NCBI RefSeq assembly: GCF_003350005.1
Contig: NZ_QLKS01000002.1
Location: 186,001-250,000, forward strand
Source of the DNA: Psychrobacter proteolyticus
GTDB lineage: Bacteria; Pseudomonadota; Gammaproteobacteria; Pseudomonadales; Moraxellaceae
Reading direction: 5' to 3'
Length of the DNA stretch: 64,000 bases
Each line of letters starts with the position of its first letter. Position 1 is the stretch's first letter. Of this stretch, positions 19,101 through 27,881 are shown piece after piece. The position numbers and the translations under genes were made by a program. The notes beneath the pieces are model-generated. The model saw only the letters and a program-made list of their open reading frames with translations, ran no database searches and was not told the origin of the DNA.

Positions 19101-19871
19101 CAGCTGCGTGGCCGAGTAGGACGTAGTCATCATCAAGCGTATTGTTACTTACTAGTGCCTTCTCTGAAAGGACTCAAAGGCGATGCCAAGCGCCGTTTGC
19201 ATGCGATTGAACGCGCCAATACTTTGGGTGCAGGTTTTATGCTGGCAAGTGAAGATTTAGAGATTCGCGGCGCAGGTGAGATATTGGGTAAGCAGCAAAG
19301 TGGTAATATGCAGGCGATTGGTTTTAGCTTATATATGGATATGCTTGAGCGTGCGACTAAAGCCATCAAAGCTGGCAAAGAGCCTGATTTAAATACACCA
19401 TTGTCATTGACTAGTGAAATTAACTTACATAGTTCTGCTCTTATTCCCGAAGAGTATCTACATGACGTGCATCAGCGCTTATTGTTTTACAAGCGTATTA
19501 GCAATACCGATGATAAAGAGGCATTGACGGATATTCGGACGGAAATGATAGACCGCTTCGGTGCACTGCCAGATCAAACCAAGCAATTATTCGCCATTCA
19601 TGGATTACGCTTACAAGCAGAGCCGTTGAAAATTAATAAAATCGATGCCAATAGTAGTAGTATGACGCTGGAGTTTGCGCCAGATACCCCAGTCGATGCA
19701 TTAGCGATTATCAAGTTGATCCAATCAAATGGTCAGCATTACCGTATGAATGGCGCATCTGGTATTCGTTATCAAAATAGCGATAAACTGGCTACACCGC
19801 AACAGCGAGTGACGGTCATACAAGAACTGTTGCGCTATTTTAGCGAGCATATGGTGACAGAGCCTGCTTAG
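16161..19871 (+). CDS. mfd: Transcription-repair coupling factor Mfd
   Basis: Mfd removes RNA polymerase stalled at lesions and recruits UvrA. The order is the UvrB-like N-terminal part (about 1-340), a linker, the RNA polymerase interaction domain (VVHIEHGIGRYNG, near 570), the RecG-like translocase with Walker A GDVGFGKT near 711 and the DEEH box near 812, the TRG motif region, and the C-terminal D7 domain. The ATG at 16161 gives 1236 residues; a TTG five codons upstream is not needed. The length exceeds E. coli Mfd (1148), partly through a variable linker at about 400-450. It is a single-gene unit. Confidence 0.97.
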   Translation: MPITALTDAFDPINQQLFPIQNAERRWLAPVHGAVSSLWLASLVQTPMWNVAERLKVVVARDQNQLNQIETELAFCGVDAYVFPDWETLTYDELSPHQDIVSERINLLTDMPKTGVLLISIQALMHRVAPPSWLIGQHFDLSVGDRFDINTQRGLLAKAGYRAVENVFEPGEFAVRGSIIDIFAMGQPFPLRLDLFDDEIETIRFFHPQTQRTLTADDLKVMLTGNDTSMAKESLSLLHKMPDISKPIDQFQILPAKEFPLDEGRETFRTNFAAMFPNTSSRKSELHKDVMAGIASSGLEYYQPLFFDLKDWEAESSLFSYLPSDALFITDELINEKQADYWSQIQRRYEERRHDIDKPIVEPAMLYLLSNALNEQLNQYPRVILSARDELATMNDVAVSESIDASQIPLPSSVTKQQGLVTLSAQEPPQLAVNHQKSEPLSELLDFLDTQSKTSTPVLIVAETAGRREILIELFKGKIDIKAYDSFEAFLAADKTSAINNSHLPHVGLTVAPIERGVYVPERLVLISETQLFGRQVLQTRRRRQSGVSEEFLVKSVTEITDGSPVVHIEHGIGRYNGLITLDVGDGEQEFIHLKYSDDASIYVPVANLQMISRYSGGDPALAPLHKIGSGKWDRAKQKALEQIHDVAAELLNMQARREAKVGIHFKIDPSQYELFASQFAFEETADQANAIHAVMEDMRQNQPMDRLICGDVGFGKTEVAMRAAFIAVSAGYQVAVLVPTTLLAGQHEDNFRDRFADWPVRIESLSRFGGKKHQEMVLADLAAGKVDIVIGTHKLLQPDVKFANLGLMIVDEEHRFGVRHKERIKAIQTDVDSMSMTATPIPRTLNMALSGMRDMSIIATPPARRLAIKTFVMQKTEALMKEAILRELLRGGQVYLLHNDVASIERMAETIRDLVPEARVGVAHGQMQERQLEQIMQQFYHKKFNVLVCSTIIETGIDVPNANTIIIERADKFGLAQLHQLRGRVGRSHHQAYCYLLVPSLKGLKGDAKRRLHAIERANTLGAGFMLASEDLEIRGAGEILGKQQSGNMQAIGFSLYMDMLERATKAIKAGKEPDLNTPLSLTSEINLHSSALIPEEYLHDVHQRLLFYKRISNTDDKEALTDIRTEMIDRFGALPDQTKQLFAIHGLRLQAEPLKINKIDANSSSMTLEFAPDTPVDALAIIKLIQSNGQHYRMNGASGIRYQNSDKLATPQQRVTVIQELLRYFSEHMVTEPA

Positions 19872-19929
19872 TACATAGCTGGATATCAAATAGGCTAGAT
19901 AGTTAGTCTAAGGCAATAAATCATGGTGC

Positions 19930-19959
19930 TATTTTATCAACCAGATAACTGATAAAATA
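19930..19959. repeat. Hairpin between mfd and the HIT gene
   Basis: TATTTTATCA and TGATAAAATA form a 10-bp perfect stem with a 10-base loop. There is no adjoining T run, so it may be a weak terminator or a 3' stabilising hairpin for mfd. Confidence 0.55.
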
Positions 19960-20022
19960 GCCAAACTAACTTTTTAACCTTCTGTATTTTTATTTGCATT
20001 AAACAACAAGAGAACCGTCATT

Positions 20023-20454
20023 ATGTTCCAACTTCATCATAAACTTGCTGCTGATAGTTTTTTAGTGGGGGATTTTCCATTATCCACTTGTCGTTTAATC
20101 AATGACTGCCAATTTCCTTGGCTTATATTAGTGCCACGAGTCTCAGGTATCAAAGAGTTATATGAGCTGTCTGAAGCAGACCAAACACAGTTTTTGCGAG
20201 AGTCGAGCTGGCTGTCGAGTCAGTTAGCTAAAACCTTCCAAGCTGATAAAATGAATGTAGCCGCTCTGGGCAATCAAGTGCCACAACTTCATTTTCATCA
20301 TATTGTTCGTTATCAAAACGACATGCAATGGCCAAACCCTGTATGGGGCGTGCCTGCTGTTCCATACACTAAAGAAGTACTAGCGCAAATGCAGCAAACA
20401 TTGATGATGGCGCTACGTGGTCATCACCAAATGCCGTTTGATTGGCAAATGTAA
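20023..20454 (+). CDS. HIT domain protein
   Basis: This belongs to the histidine triad nucleotide-binding hydrolases, with unknown substrate. The triad region reads QLHFHHI at residues 88-94, so the family pattern HxHxH is kept at the catalytic middle His90 and the third His92, while the first position is Gln88. Gln at that place occurs in other bacterial HIT proteins, as I recall. The 143-residue length is typical. The gene follows mfd after a hairpin and ends at a strong terminator. Confidence 0.85.
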   Translation: MFQLHHKLAADSFLVGDFPLSTCRLINDCQFPWLILVPRVSGIKELYELSEADQTQFLRESSWLSSQLAKTFQADKMNVAALGNQVPQLHFHHIVRYQNDMQWPNPVWGVPAVPYTKEVLAQMQQTLMMALRGHHQMPFDWQM

Positions 20455-20508
20455 TAATCGTTCTATCTTGCTTTTAATAAGAATAGATTGAACCGTAGCC
20501 GTATTGGT

Positions 20509-20552
20509 AAAAGAAGAGGCCAGATGCCTAAAGATATCTGGCCTCTTCTTTT
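20509..20552 (+). terminator. Terminator after the HIT gene
   Basis: A long 17-bp perfect stem, AAAAGAAGAGGCCAGAT and its complement, has a 10-base loop and is U-rich at its 3' arm. Confidence 0.9.
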
Positions 20553-20733
20553 ACCTCAAATATGGATAAACTAGACAAAAGGTCGCCTTTTGGTCATCAC
20601 TAACCTTGTTTTAACTTATTTCAAAAGTATAATATATTATTAGATATATCTTATGACGAGTTGTCATAAGGGCGTTTCATAAGCATGTGCTAGGGTTACA
20701 CATTTTATATCTCGAATAGCTCGTCCCATTTAA

Positions 20734-22167
20734 GTGAAATCATGTATGCCCCTCTCAGAGACATTCAAACTAGTTACGCCGTTAAAGGATACGGGGACTT
20801 GTCATTTCGACTATCCAGAAGTGTTCGTTTTAATACTGACAGTTATTTTACGTGCTATATATTACGACTTCCGTCCTATCTCAATGGCATTATTGGTTAT
20901 TATTACCTTGCCAAGTCTTATGATCTTGATATACAACTACCGACGTCAGACCAGCTTTTGGACGTCTAATATAGTTATTATTCTATTATCGGTTGTCATC
21001 GGTTCTCTACAATGTTGTACGATCATATCAGTCAGCTTGGCTGCTTTGATTGGTATACGTATCATTCTTAGCCGACCCGAGAATCACCTCAGACTGCTAT
21101 CTGTATCTTTCGTAACAACCATTGTGTTTTACTATGTCAGCACGATTTTAGATACAGATCGTATGGACTTTCAGGAAGGCTTATTACCATTGATAGTAAT
21201 GGTGGCAAGTATGGGCGTTATTTTGTATCAGTTCTGGCGTATCTATCAGCAACATACGACTTTTAAAGCACGTGCCCATCAGGCTGGCGGCCGATTGAAT
21301 ACTATGGTATCGGTAATCAATAAGCTAACCCGTTTTGTACCGCCTCAAATTTGGGAACCCATTGTTAGAGCTAATAGCACGGTTAATGTGTCCAACAAAC
21401 GTGCCAAATTGACTATCATGTTCTCAGACATTGTCGGCTTCACTAAGCTGTCTGATAGTCTAAGCTCTGACAATTTGGCGGATATTCTCAATACTTACAT
21501 GCATTGCATGACCTTAATCGCTGATAAACATGGCGCAGTGCTTGATAAGTTCATTGGTGATGGGATGGTATGCTTCTTTGGTGAACCTGATAGTCAAGGC
21601 TCGCGTCAAGATGCGCTTGATTGTGTGGCTATGGCAATAGATATGCGCCGTGAAATGCGCACGTTACGGCAGAAATGGCGGCTGATGGGGTTTGAAGGCT
21701 TATATATACGTGTTGGCATCACAACCGGCTATTGTCACGTTGGCAATTTTGGTAGCAATAACCGATTAAGCTATACAATCATCGGTAAAGAAGCCAATTT
21801 AGCTTCTAGGCTTGAGTCCTGTGCGGGTAAAGATCAGATATTGGTCAGCGAAAGTACTTACGATTATATATGCCATAACTATGAATGCGAACACGTTGCA
21901 GCGTTTCACTTAAAAGGCTTTGATGAAAAGGTCAACGCATGGCAAGTATTTGATCCTAGTGCTAATACAGGTCACCTGTCTAAATGGGTCGACCACACAT
22001 TGCCTGGTTTCAATTTGCATTTGAATTTTAAAGATATGAAAGACAATGATTATCAAGATATTAGAGCTCGCTTAAATTTTGCACTTGAACGCGTCGAGCA
22101 AGAAGAAGAAAAAGTAGTCACGAGTATGGCTGCAGAAAATAAGCATAATGACACCAATCACAAGTAA
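20734..22167 (+). CDS. Membrane-bound class III adenylate/guanylate cyclase
   Basis: This protein probably makes cAMP. About five or six hydrophobic helices fill the first 165 residues, a short linker follows, and the class III catalytic domain runs from about 220 to 400. Metal-binding Asp232 (FSDIVGFT) and Asp276 (FIGDGM) are present. Lys272 stands at the purine-selecting position. The NLASRLE segment supplies the transition-state Asn and Arg. The arrangement resembles MASE2-type cyclases such as Pseudomonas CyaB. The start is unsure: GTG at 20734 or ATG at 20746, neither with a good ribosome site. The last 60 residues are polar, with an EQEEEKV stretch. It is monocistronic between two strong terminators. 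Confidence 0.87.
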   Translation: MKSCMPLSETFKLVTPLKDTGTCHFDYPEVFVLILTVILRAIYYDFRPISMALLVIITLPSLMILIYNYRRQTSFWTSNIVIILLSVVIGSLQCCTIISVSLAALIGIRIILSRPENHLRLLSVSFVTTIVFYYVSTILDTDRMDFQEGLLPLIVMVASMGVILYQFWRIYQQHTTFKARAHQAGGRLNTMVSVINKLTRFVPPQIWEPIVRANSTVNVSNKRAKLTIMFSDIVGFTKLSDSLSSDNLADILNTYMHCMTLIADKHGAVLDKFIGDGMVCFFGEPDSQGSRQDALDCVAMAIDMRREMRTLRQKWRLMGFEGLYIRVGITTGYCHVGNFGSNNRLSYTIIGKEANLASRLESCAGKDQILVSESTYDYICHNYECEHVAAFHLKGFDEKVNAWQVFDPSANTGHLSKWVDHTLPGFNLHLNFKDMKDNDYQDIRARLNFALERVEQEEEKVVTSMAAENKHNDTNHK

Positions 22168-22202
22168 GCGCTTCAAGTTCAATATCTCATAATCATATAT
22201 AG

Positions 22203-22235
22203 AAAAAGGCCAGCTATGTGATAGCTGGCCTTTTT
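22203..22235. terminator. Bidirectional terminator between cyclase and fdx
   Basis: A 15-bp perfect stem, AAAAAGGCCAGCTAT with its complement, has a GTG loop. T runs exist on both strands, so it can stop both converging genes. Confidence 0.93.
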
Positions 22236-22264
22236 TAATCATAACTAGAAAGTGTTATTATTGT

Positions 22265-22603
22265 TTAATGATTTTCTTTAGCATGATTGAGGGTATATTT
22301 TGGAACTTCGATGGTCAAGTCTTCATCATCAAGCATGACCTGACAAGATAAACGTGAGTCAGGCTCTAGTCCCCAAGCACGATCAAGCAGATCAGCTTCG
22401 ATATCATCCATCTCATCTAAACTATTAAAACCCTTGCGCACTACGACATGACATGTGGTACAAGCTTTTGACATCTCACAAGCATGCTCGATTTTAATGC
22501 CTTTTTCTAATAGTGCTTTGCATAAGTTTTCACCAGCCTGTAGCTCAACTTCTGCGCCTTCAGGGCAAATTTCGTGATGGGGTAGTACGGTAACTTTTGG
22601 CAT
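22265..22603 (-). CDS. fdx: ISC-type [2Fe-2S] ferredoxin
   Basis: This ferredoxin supplies electrons for cluster assembly on IscU. The cluster ligands are Cys42, Cys48, Cys51 and Cys87, the C-x5-C-x2-C...C pattern of the adrenodoxin-like class. The 112 residues match E. coli Fdx (111). It is the last gene of the isc cluster, 86 bp after hscA. No iscX follows, because the convergent cyclase gene begins at once. Confidence 0.96.
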   Translation of the reverse strand: MPKVTVLPHHEICPEGAEVELQAGENLCKALLEKGIKIEHACEMSKACTTCHVVVRKGFNSLDEMDDIEADLLDRAWGLEPDSRLSCQVMLDDEDLTIEVPKYTLNHAKENH

Positions 22604-22689
22604 AAATTATCTGTCCGATGCTAATCAATTTAAAAAATATTAGAAGTTAGCTTAACGTGTCAGTTAAGCGATATATGTCGATGTATTTA

Positions 22690-24570
22690 TTACCAGTCTT
22701 TGGCACTAGTACCTGCCATACTGGTCTTGACGCTCTGATTCATAATACGTGCAGCAAAGGCATCACTATGTGGCTTGAGCTGCGCTTGTTGTGCTTCGAT
22801 AAGCGCTAAATCATTAGTGCTAAGAGAGTTACGTAGCGCTTGTATATGCTCTGCTAGTGACTGTTGTTCTTCAGCAGAAAGCAACGCTGTAAATTCGTTA
22901 AGTGCCGACTCTAGGGCAAGTACTTCACGTTCCGCTTCTACTTTTGTCTCAATTAAAGAACGCGCATTTTTGTCTTCTTCTGCGTGTTTAAACCCTGCAA
23001 TCAGCAACTGTTCTTTTTGCTCATCTGATAGACCATAAGAAGGCACAATCTCGATTTTGCTTTCTGTTTTGGTCGTCGTCTCTTGGGCACTGACAGTAAG
23101 CTGACCGTTAGCATCAATACTAAAGGTGACTTCAATACGAGCAAACCCAGCTTTCATTGGCGGGATACCATACAGCTCAAAACGTCCAAGCGAGCGACAG
23201 TTTTCTACCGTTTCGCGCTCACCTTGCACCACGTGAATCACCATACCTGTTTGACCATCTTGATAAGTGGTAAACACTTGACGTTTCTTCACAGGGATAG
23301 GCGTGTTGCGTGGGATGAGTACTTCAACCAAACCGCCCATGGTCTCAAGACCTAATGATAATGGCGTTACGTCCAATAATAATAAATTGTTGTCACTATC
23401 ACCATTAACCAATTGATGAGCAGTTTGGGCAGCACCTAAAGCAACCACCTCATCTGGATTCAGGCGGCAAAGTGGCTGCTTAGCAAAAAATTCAGTCACA
23501 ACTTTCTGTACGGCAGGCATACGAGTTGAACCGCCCACTAATATAACTTCATCTAGATCTGTAGTAGACAGCTTGGCATCGCGTAGGACTTGTTCACACA
23601 CGCTTAGCGTACGGCGGCTAACAGGCTCTACGATATTTAGTATATCTGTACGGCTTAATACGCCTTGATAAGACTGACCATTGACACTAACACTGATATC
23701 TACTTGTTCAGCATCAGTCAATGCTTGTTTATAAGCTTTGGCTTGTTGAGCTAGTATTGATTTGTCATGCAGGCTTACATCTTTTGGATCGATATTTAAT
23801 AGTTTAATAATCCAATTGGCAATAAGACGATCGATATCATCGCCGCCTAGTGCGCTATTACCACCAGTTGCCAATACTTCAAAGACACCGTCGGTCAGCT
23901 TTAAGATAGAGACGTCAAAAGTACCACCGCCCAAATCATAGATTAAGTAATAGCTTTCTTTTTTACTGTCTTCTGACGATTGGTCAAGACCATAAGCGAC
24001 TGCCGCCGCCGTTGGTTCATTCAACAAGCGAAGTACGTTGATACCCGCTGCTTGAGCAGCATCTTTAGTTGCTTGACGCTGTGCTTCATCAAAATAAGCG
24101 GGAACCGTAATCACGGCACCCTCAATACTATCTGCAGGTAAGGCGCTTGCTGCACGTTCCTCAAGAGCCGCTAATATACGTGCTGATACTGCAACAGGAG
24201 AAACCTCACCTTGAGCCGTTACAAAGGCGGGCATATCATCTTTATTACCAGATAACTCATAAGGATGAGAGAATTTGATATCAGCTTGACTACGACCCAT
24301 AAAACGCTTAGCCGAGACGATCGTATTTTTTGGATCATCCGCTAAATGCGTTAGGGCGTCATAGCCAACCAATGGCGTACCAGTAGCTGGATAATAGACA
24401 ACAGACGGTAATAATGTATCTGTCGCTGCGCCTGCCTCTAAGACTTGTGCCTTACCTGAACGCACCACAGCAACCAACGAGCGTGTAGTACCGAGGTCGA
24501 TTCCCAAGCCAAATTTATGTTGGTGAGGTTGAGCGCTTTGATTGGGTTCAGCAATTTGCATTAAAGACAT
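22690..24570 (-). CDS. hscA: Fe-S protein assembly chaperone HscA
   Basis: HscA is the specialised Hsp70 that binds the LPPVK motif of IscU and drives cluster transfer. The ATPase domain begins GLGIDLGTTRSLVAVV and contains the phosphate motif IYDLGGGTFDVSIL, followed by the beta-sandwich substrate domain and a helical lid. At 626 residues it is close to E. coli HscA (616). The DnaK-like C-terminal EEVD-type tail is absent, as expected for HscA. It lies between hscB and fdx. Confidence 0.97.
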   Translation of the reverse strand: MSLMQIAEPNQSAQPHQHKFGLGIDLGTTRSLVAVVRSGKAQVLEAGAATDTLLPSVVYYPATGTPLVGYDALTHLADDPKNTIVSAKRFMGRSQADIKFSHPYELSGNKDDMPAFVTAQGEVSPVAVSARILAALEERAASALPADSIEGAVITVPAYFDEAQRQATKDAAQAAGINVLRLLNEPTAAAVAYGLDQSSEDSKKESYYLIYDLGGGTFDVSILKLTDGVFEVLATGGNSALGGDDIDRLIANWIIKLLNIDPKDVSLHDKSILAQQAKAYKQALTDAEQVDISVSVNGQSYQGVLSRTDILNIVEPVSRRTLSVCEQVLRDAKLSTTDLDEVILVGGSTRMPAVQKVVTEFFAKQPLCRLNPDEVVALGAAQTAHQLVNGDSDNNLLLLDVTPLSLGLETMGGLVEVLIPRNTPIPVKKRQVFTTYQDGQTGMVIHVVQGERETVENCRSLGRFELYGIPPMKAGFARIEVTFSIDANGQLTVSAQETTTKTESKIEIVPSYGLSDEQKEQLLIAGFKHAEEDKNARSLIETKVEAEREVLALESALNEFTALLSAEEQQSLAEHIQALRNSLSTNDLALIEAQQAQLKPHSDAFAARIMNQSVKTSMAGTSAKDW

Positions 24571-24781
24571 AAGGATAACTCAGAGATAAAATGAATAAGT
24601 GAAATGGAGCAAATATAGCATATGCAGTAAAAGAGCTTAACGTCGGTAATCTCATTCCATAAAGAGGATAGATTCTGACAGTTTAATGCGCTTAGACTCA
24701 AAGATTATACGGTATCACGGTCGCTATTTTAACCAAATATATAGAATTTAGCTTGTTAGTGAGAGCCATAACCACAGATAT

Positions 24782-25363
24782 TTAGACGTATAAGTCATCG
24801 TCATCTGAATGCGATGAATTTGCAACATCATCAAGCCCAGTCGTCACATCAGCATTTAGCTTAACTAAAAATTTCAGTTTCTGTGTCGCATCAATCGCTG
24901 TTTGCCAATCTTGATTTTGATAAGCATTATTAAAGCGTTCAGATTGATTTGCTAAGCGCTCTGTAATTTGAGGATGTAATTGCTGCAAGGCTGCAAGATC
25001 TTTGTCCTCGATAGCATCATCTAGATCCATACGCATCTGCATCGCATCTTCCAAAAAGTCCAAATCTGCGATTGAGTGCTCTATGTTTTGTGCTTGATCT
25101 GCCATGTCTAATAAATAACCAGCACGACTATCAGGAGCGCTTAGTGTTTGATACGCTTGATTGATTAAAGCGGACGCTTTTTCAGACTGCAACTGTGCTT
25201 GAACCATATCGGTCTGATTTTTGGCAACATTATCAGGATGATAGCGTTTCTGCAGCAATCGCAAACGTTGTTCTAGATTGCTTTGGTTGATTTCAAATTG
25301 TACAGGCTGCTCAAATAGGGCAAAGAAGTTATCAAACTGTGGTTCTGAAGTAATATCTGTCAT
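24782..25363 (-). CDS. hscB: Fe-S protein assembly co-chaperone HscB
   Basis: HscB is the J-protein that brings IscU to HscA and stimulates its ATPase. The J domain is N-terminal, with HPD at residues 42-44, and a C-terminal three-helix IscU-binding domain runs from about 100 to 175. I chose the ATG at 25363 (193 residues) because AAGG stands nine bases upstream and the extra 13 residues of the earlier ATG (25402) are not conserved. The last 20 residues are acidic and longer than in E. coli (171 residues). A 211-bp gap separates it from hscA. Confidence 0.93.
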   Translation of the reverse strand: MTDITSEPQFDNFFALFEQPVQFEINQSNLEQRLRLLQKRYHPDNVAKNQTDMVQAQLQSEKASALINQAYQTLSAPDSRAGYLLDMADQAQNIEHSIADLDFLEDAMQMRMDLDDAIEDKDLAALQQLHPQITERLANQSERFNNAYQNQDWQTAIDATQKLKFLVKLNADVTTGLDDVANSSHSDDDDLYV

Positions 25364-25537
25364 AATCCGATGCCTTGCTTTTTTATTTGTTTTTGAAGTC
25401 ATGACCTAGCTAAGAATACTGAATCGCTTGGCTACTCAACTACATTAACCTTTCTTCATAGCGATAGCAGAAATACTGCACTATTCTTATGAAAGCTTAT
25501 TGAAGCATAAGTCTATCAGTTTTCAGCCATTGAACAA

Positions 25538-25858
25538 TTAAACTGTAAAGGACTCACCGCAACCACATTCACCTTTCTGGTTAGGGTTGGTGAATTTAAA
25601 GCCTTCGTTTAGACCTTCTTTTTCGTAATCCATCAACAAGCCGTCTAAATATACTAGGCTTTTAGGATCAATAAAGATGCTAACGCCGCGACTTTCATAA
25701 CACGTGTCATTTTCATCAGGGGTATCTACAAACTCTAAAACGTAAGCCAAGCCCGAGCAACCCGCCGTACGGATACCAACTCGAATGCCTTCGCCTTTGC
25801 CGCGATTGTCCAAAAAGTCTCGAACATGCTGAGCGGCGCGTTCTGTCATTTCAATCAT
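25538..25858 (-). CDS. iscA: Iron-sulfur cluster assembly protein IscA
   Basis: IscA is an A-type carrier or iron donor in cluster assembly. Its cluster-binding cysteines are Cys34, Cys98 and Cys100 (ECGCGESF). The ATG at 25858 gives 106 residues, almost the E. coli length (107), and GGGAG stands five bases before it. The ATG at 25870 in the same frame is less likely, since it overlaps that ribosome site. The gene is separated from iscU by 227 bp containing a terminator-like hairpin, so its expression may be lowered relative to iscRSU or come partly from another promoter. Confidence 0.95.
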   Translation of the reverse strand: MIEMTERAAQHVRDFLDNRGKGEGIRVGIRTAGCSGLAYVLEFVDTPDENDTCYESRGVSIFIDPKSLVYLDGLLMDYEKEGLNEGFKFTNPNQKGECGCGESFTV

Positions 25859-25961
25859 GCCAACTCCCATTGACTATTAATCATAAATATCAATAAAAAA
25901 ATCTAGATAAATTGACAATCAGAATTACAAGATTGCCAAAAGTGTAGGCTTACGACTATTA

Positions 25962-26002
25962 GAAAACAAAAGGTGACAATTACATAAGTGTCATTGTCAC
26001 CT
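25962..26002 (-). terminator. Terminator-like hairpin between iscU and iscA
   Basis: AGGTGACAAT (25971-25980) and ATTGTCACCT (25993-26002) form a perfect 10-bp stem with a 12-base loop. On the minus strand a TTTTGTTTTC tract follows, the layout of a factor-independent terminator inside the isc operon. Confidence 0.75.
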
Positions 26003-26085
26003 CTTTAGCGTCAGTAGCGATTATACATTGCTACTTTAGCGTTGCTAGTACAACGTAGCGCATACGTTAGCAGGTTTAGCCTAGC

Positions 26086-26496
26086 TTAGATCGCAGCTTC
26101 TTCTGCTGAAGCCGCTACGCCATGCTTTCCTTTATAGTCGCTAATAGCAGCTTTAATGGCGTCTTCTGCAAGTACAGAGCAATGCACTTTTACTGGTGGT
26201 AATGCGAGCTCTTGAGCGATATCGTTGTTTTTGATTTCGCCAGCTTGATCCAAGCTCTTGCCTTTTAGCCACTCAGTAACAAGCGAGCTTGAAGCAATCG
26301 CTGAACCGCAGCCATAAGTCTTGAAACGTGCATCTTCGATAATACCATTATCGTCGACTTGGATTTGTAGACGCATTACATCGCCACATGCTGGGGCACC
26401 GACCATGCCGGTACCAACGTTTTTGGCGTTTTTGTCAAGATTACCAACGTTGCGTGGGTTTTCGTAATGATCAATAACTTGGTCACTATAGGCCAT
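26086..26496 (-). CDS. iscU: Fe-S cluster scaffold IscU
   Basis: IscU is the scaffold on which [2Fe-2S] clusters are built from IscS sulfur. The ligands Cys37, Asp39, Cys63, His105 and Cys106 are all present, and the HscA-binding LPPVK stands at 99-103. At 136 residues it is slightly longer than E. coli IscU (128) because of a C-terminal Ala/Glu tail. A GGAGAAAA ribosome site precedes the ATG. Hairpins flank the gene on both sides. Confidence 0.97.
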   Translation of the reverse strand: MAYSDQVIDHYENPRNVGNLDKNAKNVGTGMVGAPACGDVMRLQIQVDDNGIIEDARFKTYGCGSAIASSSLVTEWLKGKSLDQAGEIKNNDIAQELALPPVKVHCSVLAEDAIKAAISDYKGKHGVAASAEEAAI

Positions 26497-26517
26497 GGGG
26501 TTTTCTCCTAGTTAGAT

Positions 26518-26560
26518 GATGAGTAGTCGTTTATCAACTTTAAATGTCTAACTACTCATC
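26518..26560 (-). repeat. Hairpin between iscS and iscU
   Basis: GATGAGTAGT (26518-26527) is exactly complementary to ACTACTCATC (26551-26560), with a 23-base loop. It lies directly ahead of the iscU ribosome site on the message. There is no T run, so mRNA processing or stability control is more likely than termination. Confidence 0.65.
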
Positions 26561-26654
26561 GATAATTGGGGTCAAACGCTTAATTTAATTGTCTGATCAA
26601 TTGTTTAATAAATATATATATATTGCTAGCTATACTAAAAAGCTATATTAGAAA

Positions 26655-27881
26655 TTAATGCTCAGCCCACTCGACTGAGTTTAGATCAACACCTTCTTGG
26701 TACATATCCCAAAGTGGTGATAGGGCACGTAATTTATCAACGGCTTCATGCATCTGTTTGATAACAGTATCGATGTCTTCGTCAGTAGTATAACGGCCGA
26801 AGCTGAAACGGATTGAGCTATGTGCCAATTCATCTGGACGACCGATTGCACGTAGTACATATGATGGCTCAAGCGTCGCTGACGTACAGGCTGAACCTGA
26901 TGATACCGCTAAGTCTTTAAGTGACATCATCAATGACTCGCCTTCAACGAAGTTAAAGCTGATGTTTACAATGTTTGGTACGCTGTTCTCAAGATCACCG
27001 TTTAAGTAAATCTCTTCGATGTCTTGTAGGCCATCCCAAAGTTTCTGACGTAATTTGGCTGCATGTGCATGGTCGGCTTCATAGCTTTCGTTAGCTAAAG
27101 CAAATGCTGCGCCTAGGCCAACAATCTGATGCGTTGGTAGTGTACCTGAACGCATACCGCGCTCATGACCACCGCCGTGTTGCTCAGCTTTCAAACGAAT
27201 ACGTGGCTTACGACGAACAAATAATGCGCCGATACCTTTAGGGCCGTATGCTTTATGACCTGAGAAGCTCATCAAATCAATTTTCATTTCTTCAAGATTG
27301 ATTTTTACTTTACCAACAGACTGTGCGCCATCAACATGGAAAACCACGCCAGCTTCGCGAGTGATTTCACCAATCGCTGCAACATCAGTAATAGTACCCA
27401 GCTCATTGTTCACCATCATAAGTGATACTAAAATCGTATCATCACGTAGTGCTTCTTTTACTTGCTCTGGTAGGATAAGACCTGTGCTTGGCTGTGGCTC
27501 AAGATACGTAATTTCAAAACCTTCTTGCTCAAGCTCGCGGCAGGTATCTAATACAGCTTTGTGCTCAATTTTACTGGTAATGATATGTTTGCCACGAGAC
27601 TGATAAAAATGTGCTGCACCTTTAATGGCTAGGTTATCAGACTCAGTCGCGCCAGAAGTAAAGACGATTTCGCGTGGATCAGCGTTGATAACTTCAGCAA
27701 CTTGACCGCGAGCAGTTTCTACTGCTTCTTCCGCTTGCCAGCCGTAACCATGTGAGCGTGAAGCTGGGTTACCAAAGACACCATCTACAGTCAAATACTC
27801 GCTCATCTTGGCAGCTACTGATTTAGCAACTGGGGTAGTGGCGGCATAATCTAAGTATATAAGGTTGTTATGTTGGCTCAT
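26655..27881 (-). CDS. iscS: Cysteine desulfurase IscS
   Basis: IscS takes sulfur from cysteine and hands it to IscU and other acceptors such as tRNA thiolation enzymes. The PLP lysine is Lys210 in [11 protein letters not shown], and the persulfide cysteine is Cys332 in the SSGSACTSA loop. The 408 residues match E. coli (404). Its ATG overlaps the iscR stop codon as ATGA, so the two are translationally coupled. Confidence 0.98.
   Translation of the reverse strand: MSQHNNLIYLDYAATTPVAKSVAAKMSEYLTVDGVFGNPASRSHGYGWQAEEAVETARGQVAEVINADPREIVFTSGATESDNLAIKGAAHFYQSRGKHIITSKIEHKAVLDTCRELEQEGFEITYLEPQPSTGLILPEQVKEALRDDTILVSLMMVNNELGTITDVAAIGEITREAGVVFHVDGAQSVGKVKINLEEMKIDLMSFSGHKAYGPKGIGALFVRRKPRIRLKAEQHGGGHERGMRSGTLPTHQIVGLGAAFALANESYEADHAHAAKLRQKLWDGLQDIEEIYLNGDLENSVPNIVNISFNFVEGESLMMSLKDLAVSSGSACTSATLEPSYVLRAIGRPDELAHSSIRFSFGRYTTDEDIDTVIKQMHEAVDKLRALSPLWDMYQEGVDLNSVEWAEH

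Noticed and set aside
20742..20969. 75-codon plus-strand ORF over the start of the cyclase gene
   Set aside because: The cyclase frame encodes clear membrane helices continuing into the catalytic domain, so the other frame is a shadow.
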